Shown: positions 42,297-50,379 of the stretch, in pieces
Position numbering within the stretch: position 1 is the first letter of the stretch
Layout: each line of letters begins with the position of its first letter
From: Kosmotoga olearia TBF 19.5.1
Lineage (GTDB): Bacteria; Thermotogota; Thermotogae; Petrotogales; Kosmotogaceae
Length of the DNA: 64,000 nucleotides
Assembly (NCBI RefSeq): GCF_000023325.1
Contig: NC_012785.1
Coordinates: 1,364,001-1,428,000, forward strand
Reading direction: 5' to 3'
Notes under the pieces: model-generated
Seen by the model: the letters and a program-made list of their open reading frames with translations, nothing else
Databases searched by the model: none
What the model was told of the DNA's origin: nothing
Position numbers and translations under genes: made by a program

Positions 42297-43342
42297 TGAA
42301 TGTGAAGAAGATTTTAATGGGATTTCTGGATGAATTTGGTGGGGTTTTTGTAGAAAGTTTTGAGCTGGAAGAGTTTTTGCGTTCCAGAGACAATTTTGAT
42401 TATTTTTCTTTTTATGAAGCGATTTCTGAGTTGGTTTTTCTCGGAGTTCTTTCCCCTGTCAGGAATTCTGGTTTCAACGGCAGAAATCCTCCACTGTACA
42501 ATAAGTATCGTAAGAGGAAACCTGGGCTATCTGCAGAAGATAGGGAGTTTCTTGATTCTCTGGATCCTGCCATAGATACTTCCAGGTATCGGAAGAGTCC
42601 CGATTTGCTGAATAGGGATAAAGGTTTTCTTGAGCTGCTGGATAGGTTTTTAAAGGCTTCTGATAGAGAGAGTTTAAGAGTTCCTTCTTCTATAAATGAA
42701 CGTTCTTTCGAGATTTTCGGAGATGAGAAGTTTCTTTCCAGCGCAGATGGTCATGCGTTTTTGCAGAATGCTTCGATTTCTGAGGATTTTTTGAATGTTT
42801 ACCGTACCCCTGAACCTTTTTTCTTCTCAAGTGATTCTGCTTATTCTGGAAGTTTGTTTAATGTACTTGTTATTGAGAACAAGGATACTTTTTATACGAT
42901 AAAGCGCTGTTTTTTTAGCAACGGATGGAGGTTGCTAGGTAAGGTTTTTTCTCATCTTGTTTATGGTGAGGGGAAGAAGATTATCAAGAGTTTTGAATTT
43001 GCTCTTGAGATTGGTTTGACTCCTGATAGTTGCAGGGTGTTTTATTTTGGAGATCTTGACCCTGAAGGGATAGGTATCTTCGAGAGTTTCAGAGAGAGGT
43101 TTTCTGATTATGATATTTGTCCTTTCGTTGAGCTGTATGAGGAACTCCTCACTGTGAATTTTTCCAGAGCTCCAAAGTTGAGAAGGAAGCAGAGGGTAAG
43201 TGCTGAGAGGTTTTCGAGGTTTCTTGAGAATTTTCCCCGGGAGGTTTCTGAAAGGATAATGGAATTGTTTGATTCGGAAAGGTATTTACCCCAGGAGGGG
43301 TTGAACTTTCAATTTTTTGATAAGGTGACAGGAAATGGGTGA
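42296..43342 (+). CDS. jetD: Wadjet protein JetD (Toprim nuclease subunit)
   Basis: 348 aa. The N-terminal two thirds resemble the arm region of JetD proteins. The C-terminal Toprim domain shows the Glu in NVLVIENKDTFYTIKR (about 191) and the DxD-type motif YFGDLDPEGIGIFESF (about 251). JetD is the nuclease that cuts plasmid DNA after loop extrusion by JetABC. It is the first gene here, whereas the named order in published systems is A-B-C-D. It overlaps jetA by 8 bases. Confidence 0.88.
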   Translation: MNVKKILMGFLDEFGGVFVESFELEEFLRSRDNFDYFSFYEAISELVFLGVLSPVRNSGFNGRNPPLYNKYRKRKPGLSAEDREFLDSLDPAIDTSRYRKSPDLLNRDKGFLELLDRFLKASDRESLRVPSSINERSFEIFGDEKFLSSADGHAFLQNASISEDFLNVYRTPEPFFFSSDSAYSGSLFNVLVIENKDTFYTIKRCFFSNGWRLLGKVFSHLVYGEGKKIIKSFEFALEIGLTPDSCRVFYFGDLDPEGIGIFESFRERFSDYDICPFVELYEELLTVNFSRAPKLRRKQRVSAERFSRFLENFPREVSERIMELFDSERYLPQEGLNFQFFDKVTGNG

Positions 43343-44882
43343 GTTATCCGGGTTTTCTGACAGAGTTAAGGGTGTTGCTATTTTTCAGCCTTTGCTGGAG
43401 CTGAAGAATCTTCGAAAGTATGAGGACTTTGATCTTTTTTCTCTTGGTTTTTCTATCCTCCTCTTTATTATGGAAAGTATGCTGTATAACCGGGAGCGTT
43501 GTGGTTATCCCGAGCTTTCGGCCTTTCTCCGGGAACAGGTTTCGATTAATTATCGCAAGATTTTATCTGAAGAAGAAAGCCTGGAACTGGCGAGGTTTCT
43601 TATGGATCATCTCAGGAATAGTGGTTCTCCATGGTGCTTTGAATATCTGGATCTGGAGGATGGGAAACCGAAGAAATACAGGTTCCATCTTATTGGTTTA
43701 GCTGATTACGACCACGGCCCCCATGGTGACAGGGATATTTATTTTAAGCTCACAGATGAGGGACTTGATCTCATCTTTAAAACGAAAGAGATTTATAAGG
43801 AGTTACGGATAAGTATTTCCCAATTGTATTTCAGGCAGCAGATTGAACGAGGTGTTTTTGATAAAGCTCTGGAGACTGTCAGGGAGCTGTTTACCCAGGT
43901 CAGAAGCCGTATGGACGAGATGGAGAAATTCAGGCGAAGGATGGTCATGAATATTGGTGGGGTTTTTACAGAGGAGTATCAGAAACAGGTGAAGGAGATA
44001 TATAACCAGTTGGAAAGGGAACAGGAGGTATTCCAGTCTCTTTCTGAACTGGTCAAAGAAAAGAAGGAAGCTTATTTGTATGAGAGGTTGGAAGAGATTG
44101 AGGAGAAGAATCTTGACCAACTCATTGAGATTTCAAATATGCTGGATATTGTGATAAATGAGCATAGCAAGCTGTTTGGGATCAAGCTTCGGACAGATGA
44201 ACAGTTCAGGAAAGCCCTGGCAGAGAGTATCCAGAATTTTATACAATCGAAGATTGATTTCAGAAAAGAGATACTTGAGAAGGTAATTGCTTCGGAAACC
44301 CGGGGTGATGATCTGAGAAGGCTTTTGCAGCCTTTACTGACTCCGGCCAGGTTCTTGGGCTTCAATCCTATGAGGATTTTTATCCCGCAGAGGCTTCAGC
44401 AGAAAAGGGAAGGTTTCAGCGAGGAAGAATTGCCCGTGGATCAGAGTTTTGCAATGGAGCTGGAAAGGGAGTTGAAAAGGAAAAGAGAGAGAGACAGGAG
44501 ATTCAGAGAGTATATTGAGGTTGTTTTTGAGCCTTTGAAGTCCAGGAACAATTATACTCTTAAAGAGGTTTTGGAAGGTCTTTCTCAGCAGAAGAGGGAA
44601 GAGTTTAGTAACAGAGCTGAGTTTTACAGTTTTCTTGTTGGTTTGCACCAACTCTCGCCTGTGGAGCTGAGGGTTGATTCTGAAATCAGGGATAAGGTTT
44701 TCGATTCTGAAGATAATCTTCCTTTTCTGCTTCTGGAATATCTTGAGAATCAAAAATTGGACAGAGAGAAGAGGTTCCTTGAGGTTCAAGCAACCTGTGA
44801 AGAGTTGAGTTTTGAGAACGGTTGTGTGGTTACCAATTATCGTTTTCATGTTATTGAGGAGGATGAATTGAATGTACGATAG
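43335..44882 (+). CDS. jetA: Wadjet protein JetA (kleisin-like subunit)
   Basis: 515 aa, matching by size, position and composition the JetA-like (DUF5716-type) kleisin of large Wadjet systems. The N-terminal part has winged-helix character (FDLFSLGFSILLFIMESM). Residues 150-400 are rich in heptad-like coiled-coil sequence, and the C-terminus again has winged-helix features. In the complex it links the heads of the JetC dimer. The ATG follows AAGGTGACAGG and overlaps the end of jetD. Family assignment rests on memory of the family and on operon context. Confidence 0.8.
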   Translation: MGELSGFSDRVKGVAIFQPLLELKNLRKYEDFDLFSLGFSILLFIMESMLYNRERCGYPELSAFLREQVSINYRKILSEEESLELARFLMDHLRNSGSPWCFEYLDLEDGKPKKYRFHLIGLADYDHGPHGDRDIYFKLTDEGLDLIFKTKEIYKELRISISQLYFRQQIERGVFDKALETVRELFTQVRSRMDEMEKFRRRMVMNIGGVFTEEYQKQVKEIYNQLEREQEVFQSLSELVKEKKEAYLYERLEEIEEKNLDQLIEISNMLDIVINEHSKLFGIKLRTDEQFRKALAESIQNFIQSKIDFRKEILEKVIASETRGDDLRRLLQPLLTPARFLGFNPMRIFIPQRLQQKREGFSEEELPVDQSFAMELERELKRKRERDRRFREYIEVVFEPLKSRNNYTLKEVLEGLSQQKREEFSNRAEFYSFLVGLHQLSPVELRVDSEIRDKVFDSEDNLPFLLLEYLENQKLDREKRFLEVQATCEELSFENGCVVTNYRFHVIEEDELNVR

Positions 44883-45588
44883 TTATACCAGGGAAGAGGT
44901 TGAAGCGGCCTTCAGGATTTATCTTTTGCTGCAGAAAAAGGGAGAGTTGAGAAGACGGGATTTTATGGACCTTTTTGAAAAGTACAGCAGTAATCCGAAG
45001 GTGAGAGATATTTTTGTTAGTGTATTTGAACCGATGGCAGAGGCGAAGGTGCTGGAATCCGAAGATGTGCTTTATCTTGTCCCGGAACCGGATAGTGATT
45101 ATCTTAGTTACAATAACGAGCAGTTGAGGGAATTGATGCGGCTGGACAACAATACAGAGCTATACTGTGCCTATTTTGTGATTTTGTGTTTGCTTTCGGA
45201 ATTTTTTGGTGCCGATTTTCTGGATGAAGTCCTCAGGGAATATATTCTGGTGAAGGATCTTGAAAGGGTTGTTTCGGCTTCTTTTGAAAGTATAGAACCT
45301 CATATGGATGAATTGGAAGTTGATTCGGGGTTCAATCTCAGGGCAGCTTATGAACACTGGAAATCTATGGAGGAATACAGGGAACTGGAACGGATGAAGG
45401 CGAGCAAGACGAATCGATATAGTTTTATTTTGAGGGTTTGTAGTTTTCTTCAGTCTCAGGGATTGGTGAATCTGGTTCAGGAAAGGGAGATATATATCAC
45501 CCGGAAAACGGAGCTTATAGTCAGGAATTTTTACGCAGGTAAGGAAACGAAGGAAAAGCTTTTGAAGTTGATCAGCGGGAGGCTTTGA
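44872..45588 (+). CDS. jetB: Wadjet protein JetB (KITE-like subunit)
   Basis: 238 aa, with an acidic, winged-helix-like N-terminus (EVEAAFRIYLLLQKKGELRR) similar to DUF6063-type JetB proteins. JetB forms the small accessory dimer that binds the kleisin. It overlaps jetA by 11 bases and ends one base before jetC, so the four genes form one transcription unit. Confidence 0.78.
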   Translation: MYDSYTREEVEAAFRIYLLLQKKGELRRRDFMDLFEKYSSNPKVRDIFVSVFEPMAEAKVLESEDVLYLVPEPDSDYLSYNNEQLRELMRLDNNTELYCAYFVILCLLSEFFGADFLDEVLREYILVKDLERVVSASFESIEPHMDELEVDSGFNLRAAYEHWKSMEEYRELERMKASKTNRYSFILRVCSFLQSQGLVNLVQEREIYITRKTELIVRNFYAGKETKEKLLKLISGRL

Positions 45589-45589
45589 G

Positions 45590-48500
45590 ATGCCGAGAAT
45601 ATGGAGAATGAGACTGGTTAATATACAGTATGATGCCGGGAAGAAGGTTTTCGCGGATGAGCTTTTTAATTTTGGGGGCAAGAACACTCTGTTTAATCTG
45701 GCGAATGGAGGAGGAAAGACTCTTCTCGTCCAGCTTATGCTTCAGACAGTCCTTCCCAATGAGAGGCTGAATAAGAGGCGCCTTTCGGATCTGCTTCAGA
45801 ACAGGAATTTTACAGGGCATATAGCCGTTGAATGGCGTCTGGATTCGGCTGAGGCTGATTTTTTGCTTACGGGTTTTTGTTTCACCAGGGGGAATGATGA
45901 GTCGGGAAGGTTGAGATATTTTATGTACACGAGTCATTATAAGGAAGCTAATCCATATGATATAAAACACTTCCCCTATGTAAACGATAAACGTCCCCTC
46001 AGCTATGACGAACTGTTGAGGCTGTTGAAGAATTTGAAGGGAAGTTATTTCAAGGTGTTTTACAGTGATTCAAAGAGAAGCGATTATCTTCGGGAATTGA
46101 GTACTTATAATCTCTTCGAGAAAGAGTGGAGACGTATTAAGGAGACCAATAACAATGAAGGTGGAATAGATGATTTTTTCAATAGTCTTCAAAGTACGGA
46201 TCAGCTTCTGGATAATCTTTTGATTCCGGTAGCCGAGGAGTTGTTTTACGATGATCCAAGGGAACAAAAAGAAAATCTGGTGGAGGCTTTCAACAATCTG
46301 AAGAATAAGCTTTTGAATATCCCGGAACTGGAGAGAAATCTAAAGGATTTGGCCCTTGTAAGGGAAAAGGGACAGGTACTTCTTGAAGCTTTCAGAGAGC
46401 GTGAAGATGCTAGCAGGGAGTTTGAGGAGCGGAAGGTTAATCTGGCAATGTATTCTAACTCTCTTGAACACTGGCATAACTGTGTTGTTGAAGAGCTCAA
46501 GGAGATTGATGAGGAATTGAGGAGTATAGAGAGGGAGGAAACGAAGAACAGATATCTCCTTGAGTCGGTGAAGTATTCCAGAGAGTATGCCGCTGTTGAG
46601 GAGAAACGACAGGAGCTTTTTGAGATCAGTTCTAAAAAAGAGGAACTCTATGAAGTGATTCAAAAAACCAAAGGGGAATTGGATCTTTCTAAAGCTGTGA
46701 ATCTTTGGTTTGAAAAGAAGGATCTGGAATCGAAAAATAGAGCTTTGAATGAAAGTATCGGTAATATGTATCTCGGAAAGGAAGAGAAACTAGAAAAGCT
46801 GATGATTTACGCGGCAACTGTTTATCAAAGGTTGGGTGAAGAGATAGAGAAATTGGAGCGGAGGCTCAGAGAAGTCGAACAGGAAAGGATTGAGAAAGAG
46901 AAAAAAAAGGAAAGTCTTCAGGAAAGGAATCGGGAGCTTAACAGGCAAAAAAGTGGTATTGCGGTGGAAAAGACAAGGCAGCAATTGAAGATTGAGGAAA
47001 GGGATAAGTTTTCCACTTCTTTGTTTGAGATTCACAAAAATGAACGCTGGCAATTGTTGCCAGATGTTGGGCTGGAAGAGTCGCGTTCTGAGTTTAGCAG
47101 ACTGGTTGAGGATCTAAAAAGTCTTGAGGTTCAAAGAGACAACCTTGAAAGGGAAAGAACAAAGATTCTCGAGGAGATGGATGAGTTAAAGATCAGAAAA
47201 CCCGAGTTGTTAGCGAGGATTGGAGCTATCGACAAGGAGATACAGGGATACAGGAAAAAAAGGCAGCAGGTTAGAGATGTGCTAAGAAGGCATGAAATCA
47301 GCTATGTTGATCTTTTTAAGGAGAAGTCTCTGATAGAACTTAAACTTGAGAAGCTCCAGAAAGAGCTGGAAGAGGAGGGCTTCGTCAATAAGTCAAGTCT
47401 TCAAGACCTCAGGAATCAACTTCAATTGATTGAGAGATACGATTTTTATGTGCCATCTGAAGAGGTTATAAAACTCAAGAAGTATCTGGAGGATTCCGGG
47501 GTTTCCTGTCGAACGGGTCCTGAATGGTTGAAATTACAGGGGTTTTCGGATGAGAAAAGGGTTCAGTATCTGAAAAGATTTCCTCTTTTGCCTTTTTCTT
47601 TGGTCGTAATCAAGGAGGAATTGAGCAGGCTGGCGAAGCTTTCGATTGATGTTGAGGAGTTTGCCGGTTCTTATCCGGTTCCTATTATCCTTTTGCCGAA
47701 GGGTTCGCTAGACACAAATGATGACAAACAGTTTTTGGAGATATTTGAAGGGCAGTATATCTTCTGGCAAAAGGCTCATGAGTATGCTTCTTCCCGGGCA
47801 TCTCTGGATTTTGTTGCTGCTGAACTTGAAAGCAAAATTGAAAGGGTCAAGGAAGTACTTAGCAGGATAGAGAATTCAATGGAGAATCTGAGAGGTACCA
47901 GGGAGATTGTGTACGCTTTTTTTGCTGATTATGCGGAGGATCTGGAGAGTTTAAGGTTGCCTGAATTGGAGGTTTTGAAGACTGAACTTGAGGCTCTTGA
48001 AGATAGGGAACATGAGTTGAAACGAGCTGCGATTTCAGCAGAAGAGCGTTTGTCCGAACTTGCTGACAGGTGGAAAAAATTGAATTCGAGGAAGGCAGAT
48101 GTCGAGGAACTCATCATTAAGTTCGAAAGGTTAATTGAACTCAACAAACAGGCTTATGAAGCAGATAAGGAATTGCGAAGGCTCAAAGAAATTGAAAATG
48201 CGATAGGTAAAGAATTGAAGGACAACGATGACGCCATCTCAAGATGCGATGAAGAACTTAAGAAGATTCACGCGCTTAAGGCTATTCTGGATAAAGATTT
48301 GTCTGATCGTCGGAAAGAAAGGGAGTTTTACAGAGAAAAGGGAAAGGGACGTAATCCTGTTTCGCTGTCTTTAACGGAGGCTATAGACTCATACAGAAGG
48401 TTGGAATCGGAACTGGGAAGCCATAGTGCAACTATAAAGCACTATGAAGAACAAATAAGGGAGAATATCAAGAGGATAGAGTCTGTGGAAAGGAAACTGT

Positions 48501-49957
48501 CAAAATTCGGATTTTCGGAGACAGAGTTTGAAGAATTCACTATGAGGGTTTCGGATATTCAGATAGAAGCTCTAGAAAAGAAACTCGATGAATTGGAGAA
48601 TGAGTATGTCGGATTAAGGGAAAAAGCTTCCGGGATTCGTGGGGAATTGAGGGAAAAAGAGAAGAATATTGAAAACATGAAAAAACGTATCGTTTCTGAG
48701 TATTCTAAGGAACCGACATTACTGGAAGAACCTGATGAACAGGAGAAAAGGTCGAATGAGGATTTAATAAGGCTTGATACGGATAAGAAACGGTGGATGG
48801 ATATAAGAAGTGAATCGGAAGGTTTTGAAAAATTGCTGGGAGAGCTCATTTTGAAAGTAAGCAATAGTATGATGCATTATAAAGTTGACAGGGTGGATGG
48901 AGGAATTACAGATCGTAGTTTGAAAGAGGTCAAAGAAAAGATCAGCGACGAGGTTGATGCGGTGATTGATTCTGTTGGAAAGGCTTTTTTGCGTCTGGAA
49001 GAATCAAAGGAGAAGGTTCGGAAAGCTGTTGGGAATTATATGGCCGTGTCAGGAGAGGCAAACAGTGATATTGTTGCCGGGTTGCTGAGCAAGATGACGT
49101 ATGAAGATTATTTTCAGCTTTCCTATTCTGAGGTAAAAGAAGCTTTTGAGTATTTATTCGGACAAATTTCGAAATATGAGAAGCAGATTCATGCTGAGCT
49201 TGTTCAAAAAGACAAAGATAAGAAGCTGTTTGTGGAAAGTTGTGTGAGGCAGACAAGGAGACTTGCAGAGGAGATAGAGGCTATTGATTCGTCGTCGTAT
49301 ATAGATTATGCCGGGAAACATTGGAAAGCTGTACAGATAAAGCTGGACAACTGGGATTTGCCGGATATGAGTGCGAAGATGGAAATTTATATAAATCGTT
49401 GTATAGAAGAATTGAAGACTATTCCCGATGAGAAAACCCAGCAACTTGATTATATAAAGAACAGACTCTCTTCGAAGAATCTTTTGAATGTTATTACGGA
49501 TTTGCGTAGATGCAAGGTAAGGGTGTTGAAACCCGAAGCCAGAGCGGAGCATTCGACGTTGCAGCCCTGGGATTCGATACAGAAATGGTCTGGTGGAGAG
49601 AAATATGCTGCCTATGCTGCTATGTTCATCGCTGTGATAAGTCATATTAGAAAGAAAAAGAGTAATCTGAGTAAGCCATGGAAGGTGCTGATAGCTGATA
49701 ATCTATTTGGAAAGGCATCGTCAGCCCACATACTTGAATATGTCTTTCAGATTCTGGAAAGAAATAGGGTTCAGCTCATCGCGCTTACTGATCACACTAA
49801 ACAAACGATTTATAATTATTTTCCGGTGGTTTATAGCTTGAAACTAAGAAGTTATTTAAACAGAGATTATGTGTCTTCAAATCTGGAGAAGGGATATTAT
49901 GATATAGCTCCTCTTGAAGAAGAGCTCCGTTCTGAAAGGCAGGAGAGTTTGTGGTGA
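45590..49957 (+). CDS. jetC: Wadjet protein JetC (SMC-like ATPase)
   Basis: 1,455 aa. Walker A is FNLANGGGKTLLVQLML (about 35-50). Two long coiled coils (about 240-640 and 730-1260) flank a globular hinge-like region (about 640-725). Near the C-terminus lie the ABC signature QKWSGGEKYAAYAAMF (about 1332) and a Walker B-like VLIADNLFGKASS, where Asn replaces the usual Glu, as I recall for this JetC subgroup. It is the loop-extruding motor that recognises small circular DNA. Size and partners resemble type III Wadjet. Confidence 0.9.
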   Translation: MPRIWRMRLVNIQYDAGKKVFADELFNFGGKNTLFNLANGGGKTLLVQLMLQTVLPNERLNKRRLSDLLQNRNFTGHIAVEWRLDSAEADFLLTGFCFTRGNDESGRLRYFMYTSHYKEANPYDIKHFPYVNDKRPLSYDELLRLLKNLKGSYFKVFYSDSKRSDYLRELSTYNLFEKEWRRIKETNNNEGGIDDFFNSLQSTDQLLDNLLIPVAEELFYDDPREQKENLVEAFNNLKNKLLNIPELERNLKDLALVREKGQVLLEAFREREDASREFEERKVNLAMYSNSLEHWHNCVVEELKEIDEELRSIEREETKNRYLLESVKYSREYAAVEEKRQELFEISSKKEELYEVIQKTKGELDLSKAVNLWFEKKDLESKNRALNESIGNMYLGKEEKLEKLMIYAATVYQRLGEEIEKLERRLREVEQERIEKEKKKESLQERNRELNRQKSGIAVEKTRQQLKIEERDKFSTSLFEIHKNERWQLLPDVGLEESRSEFSRLVEDLKSLEVQRDNLERERTKILEEMDELKIRKPELLARIGAIDKEIQGYRKKRQQVRDVLRRHEISYVDLFKEKSLIELKLEKLQKELEEEGFVNKSSLQDLRNQLQLIERYDFYVPSEEVIKLKKYLEDSGVSCRTGPEWLKLQGFSDEKRVQYLKRFPLLPFSLVVIKEELSRLAKLSIDVEEFAGSYPVPIILLPKGSLDTNDDKQFLEIFEGQYIFWQKAHEYASSRASLDFVAAELESKIERVKEVLSRIENSMENLRGTREIVYAFFADYAEDLESLRLPELEVLKTELEALEDREHELKRAAISAEERLSELADRWKKLNSRKADVEELIIKFERLIELNKQAYEADKELRRLKEIENAIGKELKDNDDAISRCDEELKKIHALKAILDKDLSDRRKEREFYREKGKGRNPVSLSLTEAIDSYRRLESELGSHSATIKHYEEQIRENIKRIESVERKLSKFGFSETEFEEFTMRVSDIQIEALEKKLDELENEYVGLREKASGIRGELREKEKNIENMKKRIVSEYSKEPTLLEEPDEQEKRSNEDLIRLDTDKKRWMDIRSESEGFEKLLGELILKVSNSMMHYKVDRVDGGITDRSLKEVKEKISDEVDAVIDSVGKAFLRLEESKEKVRKAVGNYMAVSGEANSDIVAGLLSKMTYEDYFQLSYSEVKEAFEYLFGQISKYEKQIHAELVQKDKDKKLFVESCVRQTRRLAEEIEAIDSSSYIDYAGKHWKAVQIKLDNWDLPDMSAKMEIYINRCIEELKTIPDEKTQQLDYIKNRLSSKNLLNVITDLRRCKVRVLKPEARAEHSTLQPWDSIQKWSGGEKYAAYAAMFIAVISHIRKKKSNLSKPWKVLIADNLFGKASSAHILEYVFQILERNRVQLIALTDHTKQTIYNYFPVVYSLKLRSYLNRDYVSSNLEKGYYDIAPLEEELRSERQESLW

Positions 49958-50379
49958 GCACCTTTGGAGCGGAAGTGCTGGACTGCGTCCACGACGCTTG
50001 CGAGGCTGTCAGCTGGTGGAGCGGCGCTCACGAGGTTGAGGCTTGCAGACGCTGATGAAATCCGAGAATCCGAGAGGGCCGCTGTGCGGCAGATACGAAT
50101 CCCTTCGGGATTGTTACGACCGGCTGCGCCGGTGTTACGAACTCCTGCGGAGTTGCCTCGAACCACTACGTGGTTGATAAAAAACGTTGTGGGTTGTAGG
50201 TTGTACGTAAAAAACGAGAATCCGAGAGTGCTGGACTGCGTCCAGGAGGCTTGCAAACGCTGTCAGTTGGTGGAGCGACGCTCGAAGACTGAGGCTTGCG
50301 GACGCTGATGAAAAGCTGAGATCCGAGATTCGAGAACCGAGAGTCCGAGAACCGAGAAAGCCGCTGCGCGGCTGGTGAG
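49958..50379 (+). repeat. composite repeat with 4-unit hairpin array (50098-50175)
   Basis: CTGGACTGCGTCCA and GACGCTTGCGAGGCTG blocks precede the array with starts 50098, 50119, 50140 and 50161 (AATCCC, ACCGGC, AACTCC, AACCAC). A GATAAAAAACG stretch and TTGTNGG tract follow, then purine tracts. The end is the hairpin AGCCGCTGCGCGGCT plus GGTGAG, where intron copy C begins. Confidence 0.9.
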
